Source of the DNA: UBA6902 sp964393845
GTDB taxonomy: Bacteria > Nitrospirota > Thermodesulfovibrionia > UBA6902
Direction of reading: 5' to 3'
DNA length: 28,215 nt
NCBI GenBank assembly: GCA_964393845.1
Contig: CAYMUX010000033.1
Coordinates: forward strand, 1-28,215
Below are positions 16,395 to 25,501 of the stretch, one piece after another. The position numbers and the translations under genes are program-made. The stretch's first letter is position 1. Each line of letters starts with the position of its first letter. A model generated the notes under the pieces. That model saw nothing but the letters and a program-made list of their open reading frames with translations, ran no database searches and was not told the origin of the DNA.

Positions 16395-17415
16395 CTTTTA
16401 TATCTTCCCAATTAATGACCGAATCTTTATCTATCTGCCTTGCGGCTATCTTACTAACGACTGCATCTCTGTATTCCGGGGCAATGCCGGTCCCGGGGCG
16501 TTTAACCGCAATATCACCGGGTGTAATGACAGCTCCCATATTAATCGTCCTTGCCGCGACCAGGCTTCTCCTTGCGCAGGTCCTCATGGCCTCCTCGTTT
16601 TTTGCAGGTCTCTTTATGCCGTCGCCCATGGCACGTTCAACATTTCTTATTGCCATGACCATTTCCCTCATCTCCTGCGGTTCAAGCGATGCCTTGTGGT
16701 CAGGGCCCTCCATGGTCCTGTCAAGGGTAAAGTGCTTCTCTATTACCTCCGCCCCCATTGCAACTGCCGCAACCGGGACCTCAATCCCTCTCGTATGGTC
16801 AGAGTATCCGACCGGCAGTCCGAAGGCCGTCTTCATGGTTTCCATGGCGCGCAGGTTTACGTCATCAACATCAGCCGGATAATTTGAGACGCAATGAAGC
16901 AGCGTCAACGGTGGTTTATTATTCAGATTGACCCAGGACTCGTTAATCCAGGCTACGGCCTTCCCGACTTCTTCAAGATAAGACATCCCTGTTGACAGTA
17001 TGATCGGTTTTCCCCTGGACGCTATATGTTTAATCAGGGCTTTGTTCGTTATCTCGCCCGAAGGGATCTTGAATACGGTCATCCCCAGACCGTTAAGGTA
17101 ATTTGTGCAGGCTTCATCAAATGGAGTGGACATGAACATAATATTTTTTTCTTTGCAATACGCAAATAGCTCTCTCAAGCCGGGTTCGGGCAATTCCAGG
17201 TTTTTTAACATTATGTACTGGGATTCAGTCGTCCCTGTATTTCTTAATTGGTAGTCGGCTTTTTTTGAGGTCATAGTCACTATTTCCCCGGCCCGGAAGG
17301 TCTGGAATTTAACAGCGTCCGCCCCTGCTATTGCCGCGACGTCTATAAGCTCCCTGGCGGTTGCAATGCTGCCGTTATGATTTACCCCGGCTTCAGCGAT
17401 AATGAACACCTTCAT
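16387..17415 (-). CDS. legI: Legionaminic acid synthase (NeuB family with SAF domain)
   Basis: 342 residues. It condenses a 6-carbon sugar with phosphoenolpyruvate to form the nine-carbon nonulosonic acid. The TIM-barrel part starts with IAEAGVNHNG (6-15), has KIPSGE (116-121), and carries the metal ligands expected for NeuB-type enzymes at H207 (YSDHT) and H228 (EKHFTLD), with the same 21-residue spacing as in meningococcal NeuB. The C-terminal SAF (antifreeze-like) domain begins around RRSLVAART (282-290) and ends with PGTGIAP. It overlaps legH by 4 nt and legG by 8 nt. A legionaminate product is chosen over sialate because of the legB/legC/ptmE company. Confidence 0.9.
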   Translation of the reverse strand: MKVFIIAEAGVNHNGSIATARELIDVAAIAGADAVKFQTFRAGEIVTMTSKKADYQLRNTGTTESQYIMLKNLELPEPGLRELFAYCKEKNIMFMSTPFDEACTNYLNGLGMTVFKIPSGEITNKALIKHIASRGKPIILSTGMSYLEEVGKAVAWINESWVNLNNKPPLTLLHCVSNYPADVDDVNLRAMETMKTAFGLPVGYSDHTRGIEVPVAAVAMGAEVIEKHFTLDRTMEGPDHKASLEPQEMREMVMAIRNVERAMGDGIKRPAKNEEAMRTCARRSLVAARTINMGAVITPGDIAVKRPGTGIAPEYRDAVVSKIAARQIDKDSVINWEDIKDA

Positions 17416-18053
17416 TTTGCAGGCGCCCCTTTTACAACAGCTCCATCCGCTATGTCATTGACTACCACCGACCCTGCACCGATTGTAACGTTTTTGCCTA
17501 TTATAATTCCATTAACGACAGTGGCGCCCGCGCCGATGAAGGTTTCTTCGCCAACAATACATTCTCCGGATAAAACCGCTGCCGGACACATGTGGACATG
17601 TCTGCCGATATTACAGTCATGTTCAACTATGGCCCCTGTGTTGATGATTGTATTTTCTCCGATAAAACTGCACGGCTGGACAACCGCGTTTGCCATTAAC
17701 TGCGCCCCCTCGGAAATTTTGGAACTCTCTGAGACAACGGCTTTAGGATGAACTAAAAAGGGTACCGAAAATCCGATTTGTTTTACTTTTTCATATAGGG
17801 CTTTTCTCCTGGAATTCTCGCGGGTGCTTCCGACGCCTATGCAGGCATTGCTGATCCGGTCCCTGCTGAATATACCGGGCAGCAGATCATCCTTCCCTAT
17901 TACAGGCACCCCGGAAATCTCAAGGCCCTTTTCAAACCGGGCATCCAATATCCCTGCAATCTCATACCGGCCCTCCAGCCTGATGATCTCTATCAGGACT
18001 TTTGCGTGGCCACCACCACCCAATATAATTATTTTCTCCTTATCTGTCGTCAT
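17412..18053 (-). CDS. legH: Sugar O/N-acetyltransferase, NeuD/PglD-LegH type
   Basis: 213 residues. The N-terminal PglD-type domain has GGGGHAKV (12-19). The C-terminal half is a left-handed beta helix with hexapeptide repeats and the likely catalytic histidine in EHDCNIG, ending in VVKGAPAK. In the pathway it would acetylate the C4 amino group of the NDP-4-amino sugar made by LegC, using acetyl-CoA. It overlaps legC and legI by 4 nt each (ATGA type), so the three are made together. A NeuD-like O-acetyltransferase role is the alternative, but no other N-acetyltransferase is present. Confidence 0.85.
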   Translation of the reverse strand: MTTDKEKIIILGGGGHAKVLIEIIRLEGRYEIAGILDARFEKGLEISGVPVIGKDDLLPGIFSRDRISNACIGVGSTRENSRRKALYEKVKQIGFSVPFLVHPKAVVSESSKISEGAQLMANAVVQPCSFIGENTIINTGAIVEHDCNIGRHVHMCPAAVLSGECIVGEETFIGAGATVVNGIIIGKNVTIGAGSVVVNDIADGAVVKGAPAK

Positions 18054-19201
18054 AAGCTTTTAAAATACCCGGTGATATTGTCCGAGACGTATTTAATATC
18101 TTCCTCAGAAATATTTACACTGCATGGAAGATTTATGCAGGAAGCATGAGCTTCAAAGGCATTCGATATTTTATATGCCTGGCAGCTTTTATATACCGGA
18201 AGCGCGTGCAAGGGCTTCCAGACGGGCCTTACCTGTATGCCTGCGGACATGAGATGCTCCATTAATTTTTTCCTGTGATCAGGCGGTGTCTTTAAGGTAA
18301 TGTACCAGAAATTGCTTTTTACCCGGTCTTTTTCCCAGAGGATTTCAACTTCTTTTATGTTGGAAAGCATGTCCCGGTACAGTTCCGCGTTTTTTCTCTT
18401 GACGGCTATAAATTCATCGATCTGCTCCATCTGGGCCACGCCCATGGCAGCCTGGATATTTGTAAGCCGGTAGTTGTATCCGATTGCGTCATGGTCGTAT
18501 TCAACGGCGTCACTGCGGGCCTGGGTTGTGAGATGACGGATTTTCTTTGCCAGGGCCTCGTCATCCGTGACAACCATTCCGCCGCCGCCAGTGGTTATCA
18601 GTTTGTTGCCGTTAAAGGAAAAACACCCTGCCTTGCCGAATGAACCTGTCTGCCTTCCCATATATTCAGAGCCGAGGCTTTCCGTGGCATCTTCAATAAT
18701 AATGATGTTGTATGTATCGGCCAGCTCCAGTAAAGAATCCACATCCGAAGGATGTCCGAAGAGATGGACAGGCACCATGGCCCTGATCGGCCTTTTGGTC
18801 TCCCTGTTATAAGTAATATCGTTTTCCGTATATGTGTTGTTTTTCAAAAACTCTCTCAATTTGTCCGTATCGATACAAAGGGTGTCTTTATCACAATCCA
18901 TAAATACAGGTTCAGCATTGCAGTATTTGACGACATTAGCGGTAGCGATAAAGGTCAATGTAGGGACAATTACCTCATCACCGGATTTTATGCCGCTTGC
19001 AACCAGGCTCACATGCAGGGCGGAGGTGCCGTTTGTGGTGGCAACGGCATATTTACAGCCCGAGTACCCGGCAACAAGGCCTTCGAATCTATCCACAAAG
19101 CTCCCGACAGATGAGACCCAGCCTGTGTCAAGGCATTCCTTTATGTATTTCCATTCATTGCCTTTTATTACGGGGACTGAAAGAGGGATATTATGTGACA
19201 T
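18050..19201 (-). CDS. legC: PLP-dependent aminotransferase LegC (DegT/DnrJ/EryC1/StrS)
   Basis: 383 residues. It would aminate C4 of the 4-keto-6-deoxy sugar from LegB using glutamate. The PLP lysine is K200 in SFNGNKLITTGGGG, the cofactor aspartate is in EDATES (D171), and TNGTSALH (56-63) binds phosphate. The length and the stretch GWVSSVGSFVDRFE match LegC-type sugar aminotransferases. AGGA lies 7 nt before the ATG. It is 9 nt from the legB stop and overlaps legH by 4 nt. Confidence 0.9.
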   Translation of the reverse strand: MSHNIPLSVPVIKGNEWKYIKECLDTGWVSSVGSFVDRFEGLVAGYSGCKYAVATTNGTSALHVSLVASGIKSGDEVIVPTLTFIATANVVKYCNAEPVFMDCDKDTLCIDTDKLREFLKNNTYTENDITYNRETKRPIRAMVPVHLFGHPSDVDSLLELADTYNIIIIEDATESLGSEYMGRQTGSFGKAGCFSFNGNKLITTGGGGMVVTDDEALAKKIRHLTTQARSDAVEYDHDAIGYNYRLTNIQAAMGVAQMEQIDEFIAVKRKNAELYRDMLSNIKEVEILWEKDRVKSNFWYITLKTPPDHRKKLMEHLMSAGIQVRPVWKPLHALPVYKSCQAYKISNAFEAHASCINLPCSVNISEEDIKYVSDNITGYFKSL

Positions 19202-19210
19202 GATATGTTC

Positions 19211-20221
19211 CTAAATATTATAGATGTCGGATTTGTATTTATGTAAAAAGTCGCCCTTCTTAAACCAGTCAACGGTTTTTGCAAGGCCCTGTCTTAAAGA
19301 ATGCTTCGGCTGCCAGCCAGTCAGTTCTGTGATGAGCGCATTTGAACCGAGCAGTCTTTCCACTTCACTTTTGTCCGGTCTCAACCGATGCTCATCTGAA
19401 ATGATCTTCGCCTTAGGATTAATAATATCAATCAGGGTCTGCGCAAGCTCGCCTATGGATATCTCTTTACCGTTGCAGATGTTGATCTCTTTTCCGACTG
19501 CCTCGCGGCACCGTGCCAGAGCGATAAATCCTTCACATGTATCTTTAACATAATTAAAATCCCTCGTAGGATGCAGGGAGCCGAGCTTCAGTTTCGTCTT
19601 ACCGGAAAGGAGCTGTGTGATAACAGTTGGTATGATGGCCCGCGCCGACTGTCTCGGGCCGTAAGTATTGAACGGCCTGGCCGTGACTATAGGCATGTCA
19701 AAGGACCTGTAGAATGATTCGGTGATCTTGTCCGCGCCTATCTTTGTCGCGGAATAGGGAGACTGTCCCTGCAACGGGTGGTTTTCGTCTATAGGCACAT
19801 ACCGGGCTGTTCCATATACCTCGGACGTTGATGTAACAATGACCTTTTTGATATTAAAATCCCTGCACGCCTGAAGCACGTTCATTGTCCCCTTGATATT
19901 CGTATCGACGTACGCATCAGGGGAATGGTATGAAAACGGGATGGCTATGAGCGCCGCAAGATGAAATACTGTATCCATCCCTTTTACTGCGGTCCTGACC
20001 CCGTTGGGGTCCCTGATATCCCCGGGGAAGACATCAATCTTTTTTAACAGCGAGGGATTGAAGGTATCAAGCCAGCCCCAGGAATTGAAGGAGTTGTAAA
20101 ATACAAATGCCCGGACCCGGCATCCCTCCCTGAGCAGTGATTCCACAAGGTGGCTGCCTATGAACCCGTCCGCCCCTGTAACCAGGACTTTTTTGCCCTT
20201 CATGTTGATAGAATTTCTCAT
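19211..20221 (-). CDS. legB: NDP-N-acetylglucosamine 4,6-dehydratase LegB (extended SDR)
   Basis: 336 residues. It would remove water from NDP-GlcNAc to give the 4-keto-6-deoxy sugar, the first committed step. The NAD-binding loop is TGADGFIG (15-22), the catalytic region is TSTSEVYG (130-137) with a Thr-Ser-Glu triad of 4,6-dehydratases, and Y156 and K160 form YxxxK. ARPFNTYGPRQ and PTRDFNYVKD are typical of the family. A second ATG at 20203 is possible; neither start has a good Shine-Dalgarno site. It lies 11 nt behind the surface-carbohydrate gene and begins the nonulosonate block. Confidence 0.87.
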   Translation of the reverse strand: MRNSINMKGKKVLVTGADGFIGSHLVESLLREGCRVRAFVFYNSFNSWGWLDTFNPSLLKKIDVFPGDIRDPNGVRTAVKGMDTVFHLAALIAIPFSYHSPDAYVDTNIKGTMNVLQACRDFNIKKVIVTSTSEVYGTARYVPIDENHPLQGQSPYSATKIGADKITESFYRSFDMPIVTARPFNTYGPRQSARAIIPTVITQLLSGKTKLKLGSLHPTRDFNYVKDTCEGFIALARCREAVGKEINICNGKEISIGELAQTLIDIINPKAKIISDEHRLRPDKSEVERLLGSNALITELTGWQPKHSLRQGLAKTVDWFKKGDFLHKYKSDIYNI

Positions 20222-20232
20222 CGAGATGTCTT

Positions 20233-21570
20233 TTATAACAGCGGCCTGATCCTGTCTTCCCAGTAACGGATATCCCCGGCCCTGAAATACTTGTCCGTGC
20301 GGCCCAGCTTGTCGATTTTTTTGCCCCGGTTTTTGTAAAGCTTCAGATCAAGCAGCCTGTAATCGGGATATATAAAGGCATAGTATAACATATAAGTTTT
20401 TATATCTGACCATGAAAAGCTCTTTCCTGCGACCGGCTTTTTTATCAGGAATTTATCCACTTCATCCGCAACACGCAGGCATGCCCCGCCGTCCAGTCCC
20501 CCGCACCAGAGGTTGATTATTTCTTCCCGGTGTTTGAGCTTGCCGCTGTCTGTTTTGCCTCCTGCCAGATAATGATCAATTCTCTTACGAAGCTGTTCGT
20601 AGCCCGTCACCTCATCGCTTCCACCGGCCATCAATACGGAATGATACCACTCATCGGGATTCAGATGGAGCTCTATGGTGGGCTTGCCCATAAACCAGGC
20701 CTCCATGCCGGTCAGGCATGATCTTTCCAGAAGGACATCGGTTGCATTAAGCACGTCCCATATATATTCTGTGAGCACGACGGCCACGCGTCCCTGTCCC
20801 TGACCATCATTTACTTTCTTGAGAATATCGTAATAAGGTGTATGGTCTTCCGATGGATGAGGCTTTATTATGAAATTGACTTCAGGGTAATCTTTAACAA
20901 GTTTGTAAAAAGCATCATGAAATATCTCTCTGGACTTCAGGTCTCTTATTGCGAGATCATGGTCGTAGCCTATCTGGTCGGACTTCAGCCCCTTAATGTC
21001 CTTTTTGAAAAATTCAACGTTCCTGGCGGCGAAACCGGCCAGCGTAAAATTCGTGGTCATTGTTATGACCGGATACCTGCTGTTGAGATTGTATTTTGCA
21101 AGAAAATCCTTCCTGTCCATAATGAGAGATGAAAGGGGGTCCCTGTAAATGTCATATCGCGGGACCCCGATGACCTTTATCAGGGATTCGTCGATGGCCT
21201 TGCCCTTTCTCATGATATCACCTACTTCATCATTCCATACGAAATACAGGTCCACTATTGAGAGGTCGGACATCTGGCCTGCAAAGAGTTTTTTGACATT
21301 TTCCATGACAGGTATATTTTCAGTAGGAAGGACTATTACCTGTAACCCGTTCGGTTTAAATTTTTTTACCAGGTCTACTCTCTTATCTTCGTAAACGTGG
21401 TTGAAGATAACGGCGTCGGGCTGCACAACAGGCAATATGAAGCGTTCAAAGCCGTTTCGCGCAAGGGTCACCCTGTAGCCCCTTTTTTCCAGGAGCAGCT
21501 TTATGTACACACTGCTTAAGAGATCTCTCCACTTGTGATCAACAAAGAATAGTATATGTTTCCGGCGCAT
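20233..21570 (-). CDS. Surface carbohydrate biosynthesis protein, GT-B-like
   Basis: 445 residues, no signal peptide. It resembles the surface carbohydrate biosynthesis proteins found beside nonulosonate genes. Visible blocks: HILFFVDHKWRD at the N-terminus, VIVLPTENIP (78-87), VIGVPRYD (133-140), FIIKPHPSED (233-242), then ERSCLTGMEAWFMGKPTIEL (282-301). The last two correspond in order and spacing to IKEHP and TVNSKVGVEA..GKPVVVL in the protein at 6029-7441, so both seem to share a GT-B nucleotide-sugar fold. It may be a glycosyltransferase for the sugar acid. Donor and acceptor are unknown. The gene is 11 nt before legB and 25 nt behind the membrane-protein pair. Confidence 0.6.
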   Translation of the reverse strand: MRRKHILFFVDHKWRDLLSSVYIKLLLEKRGYRVTLARNGFERFILPVVQPDAVIFNHVYEDKRVDLVKKFKPNGLQVIVLPTENIPVMENVKKLFAGQMSDLSIVDLYFVWNDEVGDIMRKGKAIDESLIKVIGVPRYDIYRDPLSSLIMDRKDFLAKYNLNSRYPVITMTTNFTLAGFAARNVEFFKKDIKGLKSDQIGYDHDLAIRDLKSREIFHDAFYKLVKDYPEVNFIIKPHPSEDHTPYYDILKKVNDGQGQGRVAVVLTEYIWDVLNATDVLLERSCLTGMEAWFMGKPTIELHLNPDEWYHSVLMAGGSDEVTGYEQLRKRIDHYLAGGKTDSGKLKHREEIINLWCGGLDGGACLRVADEVDKFLIKKPVAGKSFSWSDIKTYMLYYAFIYPDYRLLDLKLYKNRGKKIDKLGRTDKYFRAGDIRYWEDRIRPLL

Positions 21571-21595
21571 GATCTGAAATTATAAAACTTTCCGT

Positions 21596-23317
21596 TTAAT
21601 AAAATCCCTTGAGCTTGTATCTCAGGGGATATGCGGGGATAGTACGGCTGATTTTAGGCGGGTCTTTATCAAGCCACATTTTATAAGGGACGTCGGGGTA
21701 TTTCTTCAGGATTTCACGGTTGACGAGGAGTTCGCCGTTCCTGTAATGAATAAATATCATGTCATCGGTGATGAAGGTGTCTTTTCCTGCGTGGGAATAC
21801 CTCTGAAACGTCAACGAAGGCGACTGCTTCCATTCTTCCCTGATGCCTTCGGAGATGGCATATACCCTGTAATTTAGAAATTCATCGTGGGTCTTTGATC
21901 TTGCATAAAGCATATTGAGCGGCAGCTCCAGCTCGTAGTATGCCTCAAGGTCTGCGTAGTAGTAAAAAGGATCATCGCCGCGCACATCCATAAGAAACGA
22001 GGCTTTTGGTGGTAATGCCGGGAATCGTTTAGTAAATGTCTTCCAGAAATTTTTCTGGTATTCCTGTCCTTTGTGGTAAACATCAAGATTAATATTATTG
22101 AAAAAAACGCCTGCTCCAAGGAAGAGAACAATTAATATTGTTGACCATCTGCTGTTTTTGCGGAGAGAGGCATATACGCAGTATAGAAGGCTGCCAAAAG
22201 ATATGGCATAACCAAAGAGAATAATGGTTGCATGCCTCCCTTCCATGCCGGGGGCAGGTGATCTGCCAGCTAACTCATACATCGAAATTGCCGGGACAAT
22301 AAGTATTAATCCGAAGATGAATGCAGTTTTTACCTCCTTCCAGTACCATAAAAATTTAACTTTGAAGGACGCGGGCAGAGGGCAGGATTCCTCCGTGGGA
22401 GAGAACCCGGGGCTCTTTATCATCAACAATGAAGCGATAACCGTCAGAATGCCGAGACCCGCAGACCATATACTCGCGCTCCCGGAAAGCATTGACAAAT
22501 TAAACCAGTTGTAAAACATGAAATGCCTGATCACTTTTGCATGGAGTTTGAAGTTAAGAAAGAAGAGGGGATCTATCGGATAGATAGAGCCGTATATCCC
22601 ATATGGCTTGTTCACGAGTTTGTAAATGAGCAGAGGAATAATAATGGCAATGAAGGGCAGCCATAGCCCCAGGCTCTTTTTTATTAAAGTTTTCCGTCTG
22701 TAATCCTTTCCTGAAAGTATGAGCGCTATCAGGAATAACCGTGCCGGCTCAAGTGCAACCGCTGTCTCCATAACGACATAGGATGCAAAAGATGCGAGCA
22801 GCATTGCAGCAAGCAGGAGGACCCAGCGCGTTTTTCTTGCCAGCGCCCTTTCTGTGAGATAAAAAGAAAGTATGCAGAATAGCGTTCCCAGTCTGTAATT
22901 AATGCTGCTGTAATAGGGTAAAGTATTGTCCAGAAGACACACAATGAAAGTAGCTGCAGCGAGAAATGCGAGCAGTCTGTTTTTTTTGAACGTGTTATTA
23001 ATGAAAAAATAGAGGGTTAACGCCGACACAACCTGAACAATAAGGTTGATGGAATTCCATATCAGGTATGCATGCTCAGATGATTTATGAAGTGAATGGT
23101 AGTAGTACAGGAATGTCCCTAGCGTTTCCCTTCTGAGTTCGATAAACCCGGTTGTCAGAAATTTATCAAGGCTGCCGGTGAAATAATAGGACAAAATCCA
23201 GCAATTGTCGTCCCAGATACCATCATTAAAAAACATGATTCTGCCGAAACTCAGAAGTGAGAGCATGACTAAAAACATAGGGAAAAATAAGGAGTTGTTA
23301 TCTTTTGTTTCAATCAT
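21596..23317 (-). CDS. Polytopic membrane protein, GT-C-like, paralogue of the next gene upstream
   Basis: 573 residues with about ten hydrophobic segments followed by a soluble C-terminal domain (about 420-573). I do not recognise a named family. The first loop has GIWDDNCW with an Asp pair (D36, D37), the place where GT-C enzymes carry their catalytic acid motif. Further blocks, METAVALEPARLFLI (183-197) and GRHATI (360-365), recur in the 25386-23323 protein at matching positions. A periplasmic glycosyltransferase using a polyprenyl-phosphate sugar is a reasonable guess but unproven. The start is 5 nt after the upstream stop, so the pair is made from one message. Confidence 0.7.
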   Translation of the reverse strand: MIETKDNNSLFFPMFLVMLSLLSFGRIMFFNDGIWDDNCWILSYYFTGSLDKFLTTGFIELRRETLGTFLYYYHSLHKSSEHAYLIWNSINLIVQVVSALTLYFFINNTFKKNRLLAFLAAATFIVCLLDNTLPYYSSINYRLGTLFCILSFYLTERALARKTRWVLLLAAMLLASFASYVVMETAVALEPARLFLIALILSGKDYRRKTLIKKSLGLWLPFIAIIIPLLIYKLVNKPYGIYGSIYPIDPLFFLNFKLHAKVIRHFMFYNWFNLSMLSGSASIWSAGLGILTVIASLLMIKSPGFSPTEESCPLPASFKVKFLWYWKEVKTAFIFGLILIVPAISMYELAGRSPAPGMEGRHATIILFGYAISFGSLLYCVYASLRKNSRWSTILIVLFLGAGVFFNNINLDVYHKGQEYQKNFWKTFTKRFPALPPKASFLMDVRGDDPFYYYADLEAYYELELPLNMLYARSKTHDEFLNYRVYAISEGIREEWKQSPSLTFQRYSHAGKDTFITDDMIFIHYRNGELLVNREILKKYPDVPYKMWLDKDPPKISRTIPAYPLRYKLKGFY

Positions 23318-23322
23318 AACGG

Positions 23323-25386
23323 TCAGGACCTGTCGTGGAATAAGCTCTGTATCCTGCTTTTGATTTCTTTGTACAGCGCAGGGTTGAATTTAATGTCTTC
23401 TGCCTGGAGAAAATTTAGTGCCCTTTCACGGTTACCGGCAGGGGATACGGCCCATTTTTCAAAAAGGTATTTCCCTTTATTCAAGTCGCCGGTCAGGTAA
23501 AATGCTTTAATAAATGGCATCAGGTTCTGCGGACGAATGGCGCTCAGGTCATATCCTTTTTCCTGAGCTTCATTAAACAAATGTACGATTCCAAGTTGGT
23601 CGTTCCTGCCGGAAAGGGCATTGGCCCTCTGGTAATAGTATCGCCAGTCGTGTTCGGGCTCAGGTACTAATATCCATCTATAAGGGAAACCGGAGACATT
23701 GTTTTCATATATTATCCGGTCTTCTGACACGCGTGACAGCATGAACCGAACATCAGACCACTCGGAAGATACGGGTTCTGTTATCTCATCATTAATGTAT
23801 AAATATCCGTCCAGATACGAAGCGGCTATCAGGTTTTTAGGATAAAATTTCGCACGTTCTCTGTATATCTGAAATTCTACCGTGTCCCTGTCAGCAATAG
23901 CCCTGTAGTTGGTCTCATCTTTTCTGAAGGCATTAATAAGGGCGAATGCATAATGATTGAATATATCGGCCTTGTCCCTTGACCCCGCATATGCCAGATT
24001 AAATGCCGGGGGTAGGACAAAACTGCCGCCGCCCGGAGATTCATCCCAGGGCATATCAATGATCATGAAAGTATTGGGTTTAATATCAGGGGCCCGCCAT
24101 ATCATCTGCCACCATATCGAACGCTGATGTTCCCAGTTGCTTTTTGCATAATCGACGGTCCCGTGTGCGCTGACAAGACCGGCAAAGAAAAGTACTCCGA
24201 AGATAAGGGGTAAGGCCCTTTTTATTACTGTATTGTACTGACACGCAAGAAATAACAGTGATACGACAAATATTGGATACCCCACTTTTGCAATAGTCGC
24301 GTGTCTGCTGTCAAGTCCATATTCGGGGAATTTGCCCACTGCATTATAAGGTAATATCCCGAAAATCAAAATAACAATTCCGTATAAAACCAGGAAGCGG
24401 AGACTTGTCCCGTCAATTTTATCTGTCCATAACATACTGCCGCTTTTTGACTTTCCATATCTTAAAATTGCAATGTAACACCCTATGGCAATCAGGATGA
24501 AGAAAATAGATGTAATGGAAAGGTCGTCAATGAATTTCAGTCCTATGGCCCACGATTTAAAGAACATGTGATACAAAGACATGTATAACAATCTTAATGT
24601 TTCAAGCATGCCGTTAAGACTGAAAATCTGCAGCTTGTTATAACCGGTGTAGCCTTCTGCCGGGACGAATTTCAATCTTTTAAATATCAGGATGATAGTG
24701 ACGGCAATAAACGGAGCGCAGTAGATAAAAATATTTTTAAAACTAAAGGTCAGATTCTTTGACCTGCCTTTCTGAAGCAGATACCCTATGAGAAGAGGTC
24801 TGGAGAATTCCAGTGCGATAAAAGACTCAAGTCCGGCCATTGACAGGGCCGCAAAAAAAAGAGACAGCAGATAGAAAAAAGGCCTGATTGAACTGCCTGT
24901 AAAGGCCAGAACAGTTAACAGTATTGATATGAGATAAAAACATACCAGGAGTTCGTAACTTATCTGGACCATCAGGTACAGGTTATTTACTGCCGGAGAC
25001 ACAAGATAAAGCGCTGCAATACATAAAGCCGGAACGATATTGCAATTATTGCATATGAGTCTTATCAGGTAATAAAGTATCAGGGCATTCAGGGTATGAA
25101 TCAGAAACATAGTGGAATGCCACATACCAGAGGCTTTAGCTGTAACTGTATCAAGCATCATGACCAGGGCAAAATCAATATATCCGATGATGATGTGGCC
25201 CATATTTTTAAAAGGGTTGATAAACTCTGATACAGAGGATGAACCGAAATAATGCCATACCCACGCCCAGTCATCCTGCCACATCCCTTCCATGCCGATT
25301 AGCCTGCCCCAGCATAATAGGGAAATGCCGATGATAAGCAGCTCTGACCTGTATCTTCCGTTATTGTCAGTTAATAAGCTTTTCAT
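23323..25386 (-). CDS. Polytopic membrane protein, GT-C-like, with C-terminal helical repeat region
   Basis: 687 residues, about ten to twelve hydrophobic segments, a soluble domain from about 405, and a helical, TPR-like tail (about 595-685). Shared with the neighbouring 573-residue protein: MWQDDWAW with D38 and D39 in the first loop, ESFIALEFSRPLLI (188-201), and SRHATI with RHATI at 361-365, the same residue numbers as in the paralogue. The two probably arose by tandem duplication, and the larger one gained the tail. GT-C-like function is inferred from the topology and Asp pair only. The upstream gap holds a possible TATAAT. Confidence 0.7.
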   Translation of the reverse strand: MKSLLTDNNGRYRSELLIIGISLLCWGRLIGMEGMWQDDWAWVWHYFGSSSVSEFINPFKNMGHIIIGYIDFALVMMLDTVTAKASGMWHSTMFLIHTLNALILYYLIRLICNNCNIVPALCIAALYLVSPAVNNLYLMVQISYELLVCFYLISILLTVLAFTGSSIRPFFYLLSLFFAALSMAGLESFIALEFSRPLLIGYLLQKGRSKNLTFSFKNIFIYCAPFIAVTIILIFKRLKFVPAEGYTGYNKLQIFSLNGMLETLRLLYMSLYHMFFKSWAIGLKFIDDLSITSIFFILIAIGCYIAILRYGKSKSGSMLWTDKIDGTSLRFLVLYGIVILIFGILPYNAVGKFPEYGLDSRHATIAKVGYPIFVVSLLFLACQYNTVIKRALPLIFGVLFFAGLVSAHGTVDYAKSNWEHQRSIWWQMIWRAPDIKPNTFMIIDMPWDESPGGGSFVLPPAFNLAYAGSRDKADIFNHYAFALINAFRKDETNYRAIADRDTVEFQIYRERAKFYPKNLIAASYLDGYLYINDEITEPVSSEWSDVRFMLSRVSEDRIIYENNVSGFPYRWILVPEPEHDWRYYYQRANALSGRNDQLGIVHLFNEAQEKGYDLSAIRPQNLMPFIKAFYLTGDLNKGKYLFEKWAVSPAGNRERALNFLQAEDIKFNPALYKEIKSRIQSLFHDRS

Positions 25387-25442
25387 ATGATGGAGAAATG
25401 TCTAAAAAGGCATAAGATCAGTTTGAAATTCTTTGAAACCGG

Positions 25443-25448
25443 ATTATA
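25443..25448 (-). promoter_or_regulatory. Possible -10 box before the membrane-protein/legionaminate run
   Basis: The minus strand reads TATAAT here, about 57 nt before the ATG of the 687-residue protein. No good -35 hexamer is found at 16-18 nt. The position in the first sizeable gap upstream of a long co-directional run makes it plausible, but the match may be chance in AT-rich DNA. Confidence 0.3.
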
Positions 25449-25476
25449 CTTATTATGTCCTGCAAACTGACGAATT

Positions 25477-25501
25477 AACACGGCTGTTTTCAGGCCGTGT
25501 T
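25477..25501. other. Hairpin enclosing the radical-SAM stop codon
   Basis: AACACGGC (25477-25484) pairs with GCCGTGTT (25494-25501) around a 9-nt loop that contains the stop codon 25490-25492. On the minus strand the stem is followed by AATTCGTC, without a T-run, so it is not a canonical terminator. Confidence 0.5.
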
